Assembly (NCBI RefSeq): GCF_002237655.1
Contig: NZ_NOKT01000001.1
Location: 186,001-250,000, forward strand
Direction: 5' to 3'
Length of the DNA stretch: 64,000 nucleotides
DNA from: Streptomyces sp. XY006
Lineage (GTDB): Bacteria > Actinomycetota > Actinomycetes > Streptomycetales > Streptomycetaceae
In this document: positions 9,021 through 18,677 of the stretch, in pieces
Layout of the letters: the number at the start of each line of letters is the position of its first letter
How positions within the stretch are numbered: position 1 is the stretch's first letter
Made by a program: the position numbers and the translations under genes
Notes under the pieces: generated by a model
What the model was told of the DNA's origin: nothing
Database searches by the model: none
Seen by the model: only the letters and a program-made list of their open reading frames with translations

Positions 9021-9262
9021 GGCCAGGGAGGCTAGGCAGGGCCCGGCCGCGGCGTCTGCCCCGCGGAACGGGCCCCGCCCACCGCCCGGCCGGAAGTGTT
9101 CACGGCGTGAAGCCGGTGTGACGGAGATGTGGAGCCCGGATCGGGGCGGACATCGGCCCAGGTGGCGCGCGTGGCGCGGGCGCGGTGCGGTGGGCCGGAC
9201 ATCGGCGGCTCCCGCGGGCAGGCGCGGAGACGACATTGGCGCGTTACGGATCAGCCGGGGCT

Positions 9263-9303
9263 CCCCGCCGGGGTGCCGGAGGACCCGGCGGACCCCGGCG
9301 GGG
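9263..9303 (-). terminator. hairpin terminator after the SH3-like secreted protein gene
   Basis: Perfect 12-bp arms (CCCCGCCGGGGT and its complement) enclose a 17-nt loop that itself contains GCCGG/CCGGC. It begins 33 nt past the stop at 9336. The surrounding 9021-9335 region has no gene. Confidence 0.6.
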
Positions 9304-9335
9304 CGGTGTCACCTCATCGCGTTGACCGGCCCGCG

Positions 9336-9776
9336 TCAGACGTTGCAGCGGGTCTCGATGGTCTCCTCACCCGTGATGTTCCCGCCGTAGATCCAGCCGT
9401 ACGGCGCCGCGCCTCCGGTGCTGACGTAGTACCAGAGGTTGCCGGCCGAGTTCCTGTAGTAGCACCAGCCGCCGAGCCGTTGCCCCACGAGGAGCTTCGG
9501 GTAGATGTCGTCGCAGGCGCTGCTCGGACCGGTCCTGAGGTAGATGGACTTCGAGACGGTGGCACCCCCGTAGCCGTTCGTCGTGGGCTCCACCCCGCAG
9601 GCCTGGGCGCCGGCGGGAGCGTTCGACGGCGTCCAGTCCGGTGCCTGGTCCGCGGCGCTCGCGCCGGCCCCGGCGGGCGCCGCGTGGGTGGGCGCCGCGT
9701 GGGTGGGCGCGGCCACCGCGCCGAGCGCGAGCAGGCCGCCGAGGGTGGCAGCGGCGAGGGAATGACGTACACGCAT
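9336..9776 (-). CDS. small secreted protein, SH3-like domain
   Basis: A 146-aa product with a clear signal peptide followed by an Ala/Pro stretch holding a tandem THAAP repeat. The mature C-terminal 80 residues contain SIYLRTGPSSAC, GQRLGGWCYY and YGWIYGGNI, which match bacterial SH3-like domains that bind cell wall. Cysteines are paired along the domain. The start at 9776 has AAGGAG 7 nt upstream. A perfect 11-bp-arm inverted repeat lies 28 nt before the start. The gene is divergent from the AfsR-like regulator. Its role is unknown; wall binding or a small secreted signal are possible. Confidence 0.72.
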   Translation of the reverse strand: MRVRHSLAAATLGGLLALGAVAAPTHAAPTHAAPAGAGASAADQAPDWTPSNAPAGAQACGVEPTTNGYGGATVSKSIYLRTGPSSACDDIYPKLLVGQRLGGWCYYRNSAGNLWYYVSTGGAAPYGWIYGGNITGEETIETRCNV

Positions 9777-9803
9777 GGTGAGCTCCTTGTCCGTGTGTCG
9801 GTT

Positions 9804-9827
9804 GCGGCACGTCCGGGGACGTGCCGC
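9804..9827. promoter_or_regulatory. 11-bp-arm inverted repeat between divergent genes
   Basis: GCGGCACGTCC and its exact complement are separated by GG. The repeat sits 28 nt before the secreted-protein start and 118 nt before the AfsR-like start. It is either an operator for the divergent pair or a hairpin in the leader of the secreted-protein mRNA. Confidence 0.5.
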
Positions 9828-9944
9828 TCACGCTGCCGGGGCGGGTGTCGGCAAACCTTCGGAAAAGCTTGAATCCGCCTGGAACACCAGGTCGTCGGCG
9901 CTCAGAGTGTGGCGTGGAGACCACCGGGTGTCGCAGGGGGTGTG

Positions 9945-12900
9945 ATGGTCACGCGCTTCGGGGTCCTGGGCACCGTCGAGGTGTGGCGCGACGGGGTCCC
10001 GGTCGACGTGGGGCACGCGATGCAGCGGCGCGTGCTGGCGGCGCTGCTCGTCGACGCGGGCCGGGCGGTGCCGGCCGACGCGCTGATGGACCGGGTGTGG
10101 GGGGACACCGAACCGGCGTACGACCGGCGGAAGCTGTACGGCTATGTCTCCCGGCTGCGGCAGGCTCTGGCGGCCGGCGGCACGGTCATCGCCCGGGAGC
10201 GGGGCGGCGGTTACCGGCTGGAGGCCGAGCCCGCCGCCGTGGACGTGCATCGCTTCCGCCACCTGTCGGGCCGGGCCCGGCAGGCGACCGCCGACGCGGA
10301 GGCGGAAGCGCTGTGGCGGGAGGCGCTGGCGCTGTGGCGGGGCGCCGCCTTCGCCGGGGCGGACACCCCGTGGTTCAGCGCCCAGCGCGACCTCCTGGAC
10401 GGCGAGCGGCTGGCCGCGCAGCTGGAACTGGGCGACGTCGGGCTGCGCCTGGGGCGGCACGAGGCGATGGTGAGCGAACTGACCGCCCGGGCCGAGGCGT
10501 ACCCCCTGGACGAACGCGTCATCGGGCAACTCGTCCTCGCCCTGTACCGGTGCGGCCGCCAGGCCGAGGCGCTCCGCGTGTACGAGCAGGCCCGGCGAAG
10601 TCTCGCCACCGAGCTGGGCGTCGACCCCGGCCCGCCGCTGCGGCAGCTGTTCGAACGGATCCTCGCCGGCGACCCGGACCCCGCCGCGCCCCGCGCCACC
10701 GCAGCGCCGACCGCGCCCCGCGCCACCGCAGCGCCGACCGCGCCCCGCGCCACTGCTGCGCCGACCGCGCCACCCGCCACGGCATCGCCCGCCACGGCAT
10801 CGTCCGTCGCCGCATCGCCCGCCGCCGGGAAACCGGCCGGCCCGAGCGGCCCGGCGGCGAAGCCGGCGCAGACCCGCCAGCTCGTGCCCCGGCTCCTCCC
10901 GGCGGATCTGCCCGTCTTCGTCGGCCGGGAGGACGAGGTGGCGAAGGCCTGCCGGCTGCTCGGCGCGGAACAGCCCGGTCCGGTCACCCTGCTGGTCACC
11001 GGGCCCGCCGGAGTGGGCAAGACCGCCTTCGCCGTCCGCACGGGGCATCTGCTCGCCTCCCGCTTCCCGGACGGCCAGCTCCACGCGGACCTGCGCGGCT
11101 TCGACGACGAACCGGCCGAGCCGTTCACGGTCCTCGGCACCTTCCTCCGCGCGCTCGGCATCCCCGGCGGCGCCGTGCCGCCCGAGCTGACCGGCCGCGT
11201 CCACCTCTACCGCACCCTGCTGGCCGGGCGGCGGATGCTCGTCGTCCTGGACAACGCGGCCGGGGCCCGGCAGGTGAGCGACCTGCTGCCCAGCGGCGGG
11301 CGGTGTGCCACCGTCGTCACCAGCCGGACGACGATGGCGGAGCTGACCGGCCGCCGCCTCCCGCTGGACGTCCTGGACCCCGCGACCGGGCTCGACCTGC
11401 TGCGCGCGATGCTGGGCCGGGAGCGCACCGACGCGGAGTCGGGCCCGGCCCGCTCGATCGTGGACACCTGCGGCGGCCTCCCGCTGGCGGTGTGGGTCGC
11501 CGGCGCGCGGCTGGCCGCCCGGCCGCACTGGCCGCTGGCCAAGGTGGCGCGCGCCCTGGCCGACGAGCAGCGCAAGCTCGACGAGCTGGCCGTCGGCCAC
11601 ATCGCCGTGCGGGCCGGTCTCGAACTGACCTACCGGCAGATGACGCCGCGGACACGGCACGCGCTGCGGATGATCGCCCTGCTGCCCGGACCGCACTTCG
11701 CCGCCTGGGCCCTGGCCGCGCTGCTCGACACGAGCCTGTCCGAGGCCGAGGCCGTCCTCGACGACCTCGTCGAGGTGCACCTGGTACAGAGCGGCCCGGC
11801 GAACACCACCGGCATCCGCCACCACCTGCACGACCTGGTCCGGCTGTTCGCCCGGGAACGCCTGGAGCAGGACGTCCCGGAACGGGAGCGCGGGGCCGCG
11901 CTCTCCCGCCTGCTCGGGGCGAGCCTGCACCTCGCCGACCTCGCGGCGGAAGCCCTCAGCGTCGACTTCCAGGGCATCTCCCAGCGGGACCTGGCCTCCT
12001 GGCGGCCCGCCCCCGCCGAGACCGGCCAGCTGCTCGCCGATCCCCTGGCCTGGTTCAACGACGAACGCCGGTTCCTGATCGACGTGACCGAACAGGCGCT
12101 GGACGGAACGGAGAGCGTCGCCCCCGCCGCCGGGCTCGCCACCGCCCTCACCACCCTCTTCCAGGTCGGCAGCCACTTCGACGACTGGGAAAGGCTCCAG
12201 AACCGGGCGCTGAAAGCGGCCCTGAGCAGCGACGACCGGCACAGCGCCGCAAAGGTGCACCGCTGCCTCGGCGAACTCACCACGATCCTCGACCGCTACC
12301 CGGAGGCCCTGGACCACTTCGAACAGGCCCTGCGGCTCTCCGAGGGCCAGGGCCCGGTCTACCGGGCCGGTGCCACGGCCGGGCTCGCCTATGTGCACCG
12401 GCTGCTCGGCCGGTACGCCTCGGCCGCGCGCCACTTCGAGGAGGCCGCGGCCCTCGCCGAGTCGGCGGGCAACGTCAACTGTCTCGTCTACGCGACCAAC
12501 GGCCTCGGCGTCATCGACCTGGAGCAGGGGCGGATCGAGGCCGCCGTCGAGCGGTTCACGACCTGTCTGCGGGTCAGCCGGGCGGCGGGCTACCGGCCGG
12601 GGGAGGCCCAGGCCCTGCGCTGCCTGGGCCAGAGCCATCGCGCGCTCGGCGCCCACTCCGCCGCCGCGGACGCCTACCGGCAGGCCGTCGCGATCAGCGA
12701 GGACCTCGGCGACCGGCTCAGCGCCACACACGCCACCTGCTGGCTCGGGGACGTGCTGGTACGGCAGGGCGAGCACCGGGAAGGCCGCCGACTGCTGGCC
12801 CGGAGCCTGTGGACCTACCGCGAGTTCGGCAACCTCTGGGGGGGAGGCGGCCACGCTGTACGCGCTGGCCGAGGCCAACCTCGCGGTGGGCCGTCCAGGA

Positions 12901-13068
12901 CCGGCCCGCAAGCGCGCAGAGGCCGCCGTCGGGCTGTGGCGGCAGATCGGCTCCAGCCGATGGCTGGCTGTCGGCCTGGACACGCTGGCCACGGCCCACG
13001 ACCTGACCGGCGACCACGAGGCGGCGGCGCGGGCCCGCGCGGAGGCCGAGAAGGCACGCGCGACTTGA
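9945..13068 (+). CDS. SARP/AfsR-like regulator with frameshift near 12838
   Basis: The protein starts with an OmpR-like winged helix (MVTRFGVLGTVEVW), then a bacterial transcriptional activation domain (about residues 95-245). A Pro/Ala linker follows with a repeated RATAAPTAP-type unit (27 bp, three copies), then an NB-ARC ATPase (GPAGVGKTA Walker A; LVVLDNA Walker B) and TPRs. At 12838-12844 a run of seven G shifts the frame: the upstream frame turns into arginine/glycine-rich nonsense. The TPR sequence (EAATLYALAEANLAV onward) continues in the next frame to a stop at 13068. Removing one G restores the protein. It could be a sequencing error, a recent mutation or a slippery site. It probably activates secondary metabolism. 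Confidence 0.75.
10685..10770 (+). repeat. 27-bp tandem repeat in the regulator linker
   Basis: About three copies of a 27-bp unit encode RATAAPTAP in the flexible linker between the BTAD and ATPase domains. The third copy has point changes. Copy number may vary between strains. Confidence 0.7.
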
Positions 13069-13208
13069 GCGGCCGCCGGGGCGCCGGGGCCGAAGGTGCC
13101 CCGCCGGACACCCGCCCGGGGTACGCCTCTGCCCGCCCGGCGCACGCCGACCCGGGGCGCGCCCGCCCTGCACGTGCCCACGCGGTGCACGCCCGCCCGC
13201 CGCGCGCG

Positions 13209-13238
13209 CAACGGCCCCGGCGGCTCATAGGGCCGTTG
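13209..13238. terminator. hairpin between convergent genes
   Basis: CAACGGCCC and GGGCCGTTG form a perfect 9-bp stem with a 12-nt loop. It lies between the AfsR-like gene (plus) and the membrane protein gene (minus), so it can serve both strands. Confidence 0.5.
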
Positions 13239-13260
13239 TCTGCGCAACAGCCCCGGCGGA

Positions 13261-13908
13261 TCACCGAGCCGTCGCCCCCAGGAAGACGACGGCGCCTGTG
13301 ATCACGAGCAGGGCTGAGGCGAGCGTGTGCCGCCGGGCCGTGCGGAGCTTCTCCCGTACGAGCCAGGCGTGCGCGGTCGCCAGCAGCCACCGCAGATACG
13401 GGTCCGTACGCGCGATGTTGCGCCGGGCCGTGGCCAGACCGCGCTCCAGCGCGACCCGCTCCGCGGGCCCGGCGGTGGCCAGCCGGCGGCTGATCTCCAT
13501 GGCGAGGTGACGGTGCCGCAGGAGGTCCTCGACGTCCGTGGCCAGCGCGCCGAAGTAGTAGCCGGGCGCCGCGTCGAACTGCTCCCGCAGCTCCCGCAGC
13601 GCGGGCGAGGTGAGGACGTCGGGCGTGGTCAGCGGCGGGACGAGCACCTCACTGGTCTGCCACACGGCCCAGGCGACACCGAGCAGCGCCACGACCAGCC
13701 CGCCCCCCGCCCAGGCCGCGTGCACCCAGTCGTCGATCTTCCCGACGGCGAGGAGCGGGCCGCCGCCGAGCAGCAGGGCGCCCACGGCACCGCTGGACGC
13801 GAGGGTCCACCGCGCGGCCTCCCGGCTGTCGGCGACTGAGTCCAGGGGCGAGGGCAGCGCCTCCAGCACCCCCGTGTCGGACGACCCGGCCGGTGGCACG
13901 GGGCTCAC
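13261..13908 (-). CDS. small membrane protein linked to the CHAT module
   Basis: A 215-aa protein with two adjacent hydrophobic helices near residues 35-85, a charged helical middle (about 90-190, with LREQFDAAPGYYFGAL and a RHRHLAMEISRRL helix), and one C-terminal helix. It begins with GTG at 13908, overlapping the TGA of the 53-aa gene (GTGA), so the two are made together. I do not recognise the family. A cytoplasmic helical domain anchored at both ends could be a membrane effector or an anchor for the CHAT protein across the divergent promoter. That function is inference. Confidence 0.7.
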   Translation of the reverse strand: MSPVPPAGSSDTGVLEALPSPLDSVADSREAARWTLASSGAVGALLLGGGPLLAVGKIDDWVHAAWAGGGLVVALLGVAWAVWQTSEVLVPPLTTPDVLTSPALRELREQFDAAPGYYFGALATDVEDLLRHRHLAMEISRRLATAGPAERVALERGLATARRNIARTDPYLRWLLATAHAWLVREKLRTARRHTLASALLVITGAVVFLGATAR

Positions 13909-14066
13909 CGGTCCTCTCCGCGGAAGACCACGCCGAGCGGGCCCGGATCGTCGTCGGGCAGGTCCAGATACGGTGCCCAGCGCTCGCCGTCGAAGTACTC
14001 CAGCACACCGGACTCGTTGACCCGGACCGCGTTCGGCTTCGGGTGCTCTTCCTGCGCGTCTGACAT
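13905..14066 (-). CDS. 53-aa protein divergent from the CHAT gene
   Basis: MSDAQEEHP begins an acidic 53-residue product; its core VLEYFDGERWAPYLDLP looks like a small Trp/Tyr-rich fold. It starts 85 bp from the CHAT-NTPase gene on the opposite strand and its stop overlaps the start of the membrane-protein gene. Tight coupling on one side and a shared promoter region on the other suggest a functional set. No known family is claimed. It could be a regulator, a toxin partner or a CHAT substrate. Confidence 0.72.
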   Translation of the reverse strand: MSDAQEEHPKPNAVRVNESGVLEYFDGERWAPYLDLPDDDPGPLGVVFRGEDR

Positions 14067-14151
14067 GAACTCAGTATGCCCGGATGGCCCGTTGGCGCCT
14101 TTGCCCGCGGGGCACGGGACCGCCATCCTGATCGCAGGAACGGGGGCAGGC

Positions 14152-17100
14152 ATGATCAGGCTGACGATCGACACCACGCGTGTGACAGGCGTGATCCGGG
14201 GCGCCGAGGTCACCCAGGCACCGAAACCGCCGGACCAGAGCACGGGCGACCTGCTCTGGAGGCTGCGCAGACAGCCGTCGGAAGGCCTGTTGCGCGAGGC
14301 GGGAACCGCGCTCGGGGACCGTTTCCTGGACGGACCCGTCGGCGCGGCACTCCGCGACGAGCTGCGGCGGCCGGGACGCCACCGCATCGGCGTCGAGGTC
14401 CGGGACGCCACGCTGGCGGACTTCCCCTGGGAGACCCTCGTTCCGCCCGGCCGTACCGTCCCACTGGCCCTGGACCCCGGCGTCGACCTGTACCGGACGA
14501 CCCCGCACACCGGACGCCCGGCCCTCGTACCCGGCGGCCCCCTGCGGATCCTCGCCGCGGTGGCCGCCCCGGACGACAGCCGGGGCGAACTGCTCGACTA
14601 CGAACGGGAACTGGGCAGGATCCTCGACGCCGTGGAGCCCGGCCACCGCACCGGACAGCGGGTGCGCCTGCTGGAATGGGGCAGCGTGGCCGCGATCCGG
14701 GACGCCCTCGACGAGTCGCCGTGCCACGTGCTGCACATCTCCTGCCACGCCCGCCCAGGCGCGCTGCTGCTGGAGGCGCGCACCGGCGCGGAGGACGCCG
14801 TGGACGCCGCACGGTTCCTGCGTGACGTGCTGCCGTCCCACGGCAGCCTGCCCCTGATCGTGCTGGCGGGCTGCTCCACCGCCCTGGAGGGCGCGTCGCA
14901 GCTGCCCGGACTGGCCCGCAGCCTGCTGGACCACGGCGCCCCGGCCGTGCTGGCGATGACCACCGCCGTCAGCGACGACTACGCCACCGAACTCTGCGCG
15001 CGGCTCTACCGCAGCCTGGCCGACCACCCCGACAGGGACCTCCTCGGCGCGTTCTGCGACATCCGGCGGCAACTGGCGCGGGAGCCCCGGCCCTTGCCGG
15101 AGTGGGCCACACCGGCCCTGTTCCTCGCCGACCCGGAGCTGCGCCCGGCCCACGGCGGCCCGGCCCCCGCGGAACCCGCCCCAGCACCCTCAGTTCGGCA
15201 GCCCGTCATCCTGGACGGCATGGTGCGCGCCCGGCACGACTTCGTGGGGCGCAGGAGCACGCTGCGCCGACTGGCGGGCCCCGAGCCGCGGGTCCTGCTG
15301 CACGGCATCGGCGGCGTCGGCAAGACCAGCCTCGCCGCCGAACTGGTACGGCGCTTCGAGGCCGTCACCCCGGACGGTGTGGTCGTGGCGGTCGGCGGGG
15401 AGACGGCCGCGGAGGCGATCCTGGACGAGCTGCGCCGCCGGCTGCACGCCCGCCTCGTGCGCGACGACGTCGACCGGAGCGACCCACTGCACGAGCTGCT
15501 CCGCACCCTGGGCGACCACGGACGGGACTGGCGGGAGCGACTCGCGGCGACCACCCGGGCCACTGTGCCGCTCCTGCTCGTCCTCGACAACGCCGAGGAC
15601 AACCTGGACGGCGACCACCATATGGCGGACCCGGATCTCCCGGCGTTCCTGCAGAGCTGGGCGGAACACCATCCCGCCATCGTCACCAGCAGGTTCCCCT
15701 TCCCGGTGCCCGGCCTGGAGACCTGGCATCTCGGCCCTCTGACCTGGCAGGAGACCCGGAAGCTGATCTGGCGGCTGCCCGGCGTCGACGCGCTGTCCCC
15801 TGCCGAACAGTGGCAGGTGTGGACCCGGCTCGGCGGCCATCCGCGGTCCCTGGAGTACCTGGACGCCCTCCTGCGCGACGGAGACGGCCGCTTCGGCGAA
15901 GTCGCCGCCCGGCTGCGCGCCGCTGTGGCCGAACGCGACGGCGCACCGGGCGAGTTGGGGCGGAAGCTGGACGAGACCGGCGCCCTGATCGCCCAGGACG
16001 TGCTGCTCCCGGAGCTGCTGACCCGCCTCGACGACATCCCCTCGGCCAGGGAACTGCTGCTGGGCGCGGCCGTGTACCGGTTACCGGTGGACCGGGCCGG
16101 ACTGGCCTGGCAGCTGGCCGCCCCGTCCGCGGAGGAGGAGCCGCCCGCCGAGCCCGACGGCCTGGACGAGGCCGTGGCCCGGCTCCTGCACCTCGGACTG
16201 CTCGCACCCACAGAGTCCGGCTACCTGGTCCACCGCTGGACCGCCGCCGCCCTGGCGCGCCTCGCCGGCCCGCACCGGCTGACCGAGGCACACCGCAGGG
16301 CGGGCGCCTACTGGGGCCGGCGCTGCGGCAGGACGACGGACCAGGCCGCCTACATCGGGTACGCACTCGAAGGCAGGTACCACGAACTGGCCGGCGGGAG
16401 CGTGTCGGGGGCCCTGGAGTACACGGTCCTCGCCTGTCACGAGCTCGACAAGGCCGGTCAGTGGGTGCGTGAGGAACGCCTGCGACGCGAGGCGCTGGCC
16501 CTGGCGGCGCCGGGGACGCTGAAAGCCGCCGAGTGCCTGGCCGACCTCGGCGGCCTGGACGCCCGCAAGGGGCGCTACCGCCAGGCCGAGACGCGGTACC
16601 GGCAGGCGCTGGCGGCCTTCGAGGAACTGGGCGCCGACGACCGGGCCGGACGTGTGCTGCACCAACTGGGCCTGCTCGCCCAGCATCGCGGGGACCGCGC
16701 CGAGGCCGAGCGCCTGTACCGGCAGTCCATGTCCGTCAAGGAACGCATCGGCGACCGGGCGGGCATGGCCTTCACCCTGCACCAGCTCGCCGGCCTGGCG
16801 ATGGACGAGGGCGACGACCGGCGCTCGGAGCGGCAGTACCTCGAAGCGCTCGCCCTGTGCGAGGAGTTGGAGGACCTGGAGGGCATCGCGGCCGCGCAGC
16901 ATCAGATCGGCATCCTGGCCTTCCGCGCCAAGGACTACGACAAGGCGGCCCGCTGCAGCGAGACGGCTCTGTCCCACTTCGCCAGGCTGGGTGACCGGAT
17001 CAACGTGGGCAACGGCAGGACGGCCCTGGCGAAGATCGCCCTCGCCCGCTTCGACCACACGGCGGCGCAGGAACACGCGCGCGCCGCACTGGAGATCTTC

Positions 17101-18291
17101 GAGGACATCGGAAGCATCCGGAACATTGCCGAGAGCAGCCAGATGCTCGGCGAGATCTCCCGTGACGCCGGTGACCTGACCTGGGCGGAGACCTGCTTCT
17201 CCCGGGCGCGGGAGACGTTCCGCGCCCTCGGCGAGAAGGGCCACACGGCCTCGTGCAACCGCCAGCTCGGCGCCCTGCGCACCGTCCTGGGACGCGTGGC
17301 CGACGCGGTGCCGTGCACCCTGGAGGCCTGGCTCGACGAGCAGCGCGACCCACGGGGCCGCAGGGACATCGAACTGCTCGCCATCCAGCGCAGGGAACTC
17401 GGCGCCGCCGCCTTCGACCGGCTCGTGGCCCGGCTCGTCGACGAGCCGACCGCGACCGATGCCATCCGGTCGACCGTGTCGTTCGACGCGTTCTACTTCT
17501 CGTATCCCAGCCCCACACCGCTGGGCAGCGCCTACGTGAAGCTGGGGATCGCCGCGTACGAGCGCGGTGCCGTCGGCACGGCCCGGATGTTCCTCCAGCA
17601 CGCGCTGCCGCTGTGCGAAGCCGCCGACTATCCCGAGGGCGTCGCCAAGTGCCACGAGGACCTGGGGCACGTGAACCTGGAGGTCCGCCGGCTGGAGGAG
17701 GCCAAGCAGCGCTACCGGTCCGCGCTCGCCGTCTACGAGCGGCTGGGGAACGACACCAACGCGGCCATCGTCATGCATCAACTGGGACAGGTCTGCCAGG
17801 AGCAGCGGGCCTACGCGGAGGCGGAAGGGTACTTCCGTGCCTCGGTGGCCCTGAAGAAGCGGCTCGGCAACCGGCAGGGCGTCTCCAACAGCGTGTTCCA
17901 CCTGGGCCGCGTCGCCCAGCTGCGTGGCGACCGGCAACTGGCCGAACAGTGCTACCGGGAGTGCCTGGCCATCGACCAGGAGCTGGGGGCCTGGGCGGAA
18001 GTGGCCCTCGACTACGCCGAACTGGGCAACCTCCGAGCGGAGCAGGACCGGCCGGGCGAAGCCCTGCTCCTGATGGTGCAGGCCCTGTCCATCAACCGTC
18101 GGATCGGCTCGGACAACGCGGTCCGCAACCTCAGTGCCCTGCGCGCCCAGCGCGCCCGGCTCGGTGACGAGCAGTTCGTCCGGCTGCTGCGCCGGGACGT
18201 CGACGAGGAGTCCGTGTCCGCCGTCCTGTCCCTGACGGCCCTGCTGCCGACCGCCACCGACCGCCCCGGCGGCGCCCCGACGCCCCCCTGA
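14152..18291 (+). CDS. CHAT protease-STAND NTPase-TPR protein
   Basis: A 1379-aa protein. The first 330 or so residues form a CHAT caspase-like protease: LHISCHA supplies the catalytic His (about H199) and IVLAGCST the Cys (about C241). A STAND/NB-ARC ATPase follows, with GIGGVGKTS (Lys about 391) and Walker B LLLVLDNAED (Asp about 479). From about residue 780 to the end it is a TPR superhelix with many A-x3-Y-x-A-L repeats. The start at ATG 14152 has GGGGGCAGGC upstream. Known relatives are sensor-NTPase-effector proteins in which the repeats sense a signal and release the protease. Its cellular target is unknown. It is probably cytoplasmic. Confidence 0.87.
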   Translation: MIRLTIDTTRVTGVIRGAEVTQAPKPPDQSTGDLLWRLRRQPSEGLLREAGTALGDRFLDGPVGAALRDELRRPGRHRIGVEVRDATLADFPWETLVPPGRTVPLALDPGVDLYRTTPHTGRPALVPGGPLRILAAVAAPDDSRGELLDYERELGRILDAVEPGHRTGQRVRLLEWGSVAAIRDALDESPCHVLHISCHARPGALLLEARTGAEDAVDAARFLRDVLPSHGSLPLIVLAGCSTALEGASQLPGLARSLLDHGAPAVLAMTTAVSDDYATELCARLYRSLADHPDRDLLGAFCDIRRQLAREPRPLPEWATPALFLADPELRPAHGGPAPAEPAPAPSVRQPVILDGMVRARHDFVGRRSTLRRLAGPEPRVLLHGIGGVGKTSLAAELVRRFEAVTPDGVVVAVGGETAAEAILDELRRRLHARLVRDDVDRSDPLHELLRTLGDHGRDWRERLAATTRATVPLLLVLDNAEDNLDGDHHMADPDLPAFLQSWAEHHPAIVTSRFPFPVPGLETWHLGPLTWQETRKLIWRLPGVDALSPAEQWQVWTRLGGHPRSLEYLDALLRDGDGRFGEVAARLRAAVAERDGAPGELGRKLDETGALIAQDVLLPELLTRLDDIPSARELLLGAAVYRLPVDRAGLAWQLAAPSAEEEPPAEPDGLDEAVARLLHLGLLAPTESGYLVHRWTAAALARLAGPHRLTEAHRRAGAYWGRRCGRTTDQAAYIGYALEGRYHELAGGSVSGALEYTVLACHELDKAGQWVREERLRREALALAAPGTLKAAECLADLGGLDARKGRYRQAETRYRQALAAFEELGADDRAGRVLHQLGLLAQHRGDRAEAERLYRQSMSVKERIGDRAGMAFTLHQLAGLAMDEGDDRRSERQYLEALALCEELEDLEGIAAAQHQIGILAFRAKDYDKAARCSETALSHFARLGDRINVGNGRTALAKIALARFDHTAAQEHARAALEIFEDIGSIRNIAESSQMLGEISRDAGDLTWAETCFSRARETFRALGEKGHTASCNRQLGALRTVLGRVADAVPCTLEAWLDEQRDPRGRRDIELLAIQRRELGAAAFDRLVARLVDEPTATDAIRSTVSFDAFYFSYPSPTPLGSAYVKLGIAAYERGAVGTARMFLQHALPLCEAADYPEGVAKCHEDLGHVNLEVRRLEEAKQRYRSALAVYERLGNDTNAAIVMHQLGQVCQEQRAYAEAEGYFRASVALKKRLGNRQGVSNSVFHLGRVAQLRGDRQLAEQCYRECLAIDQELGAWAEVALDYAELGNLRAEQDRPGEALLLMVQALSINRRIGSDNAVRNLSALRAQRARLGDEQFVRLLRRDVDEESVSAVLSLTALLPTATDRPGGAPTPP

Positions 18292-18477
18292 CACCCGGCG
18301 CGGTCACGTCCCGCGCGACGGCCGGGTCACGCCCAGGTCGGCCCGCATGGCGATGCGCATCCGAAACAGATCCCGCCGGCCCCGCTCGACCGCATCCCGC
18401 ACGGTGACGGTGGTCGTTGAGGTCGCCAGATAGCCTTTGGCCGCCGTTCCCCAGTGTCCCAGTAATGAGGTGAGGCG

Positions 18478-18499
18478 AGACGGTCCGTCTTGCTACGGT
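18478..18499 (+). promoter_or_regulatory. extended -10 with an overlapping palindrome ahead of the leader ORF
   Basis: TGC-TACGGT (extended -10, hexamer 18494-18499) ends 6 nt before an ATG at 18506, the spacing expected for a leaderless transcript. AGACGG-T-CCGTCT (18478-18490) lies just upstream and could be an operator. The -35 box is not clear. The rest of 18292-18677 holds no gene apart from the leader ORF. Confidence 0.45.
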
Positions 18500-18505
18500 G
18501 GGGGC

Positions 18506-18529
18506 ATGGCTTTCCTCTTCTTCGCCTGA
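18506..18529 (+). CDS. 7-codon leader ORF (MAFLFFA)
   Basis: ATG GCT TTC CTC TTC TTC GCC TGA. Three Phe codons and one Leu codon in seven are striking. GGTGGGGGC precedes it. The following 150 nt can form alternative stems: the C-run near 18561-18568 or the one near 18593-18601 can pair with GGGGGAG at 18602. This is the layout of ribosome-mediated attenuation. The downstream gene is an APH-like kinase, so antibiotic- or Phe-responsive control is possible. This is a short motif and may be coincidence. Confidence 0.4.
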   Translation: MAFLFFA

Positions 18530-18677
18530 GCGCGTGCCGCGGCCGATGCCGCCGCTTCCGCCCCCCCCGGACCGTTCGCATGGCCCAGGGAAGCCCCCCC
18601 CGGGGGAGCGGCTGTCGGCGGAGCGCTGTGACCGGTGGCCGACCGACCCCACATACCTCTACGGAAAGCGATGGAGC

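Noticed and set aside
10685..10770. Possible CRISPR-like short repeats
   Set aside because: Repeats are contiguous, without spacers, and lie in a coding linker.
9828..13247. 1139-codon minus-strand frame opposite the AfsR-like gene
   Set aside because: Complement of a clear regulator; no domain pattern; composition typical of antisense frames.
16081..18294. 737-codon minus-strand frame opposite the CHAT-TPR gene
   Set aside because: The plus frame shows clear CHAT, Walker and TPR motifs; this one has none.
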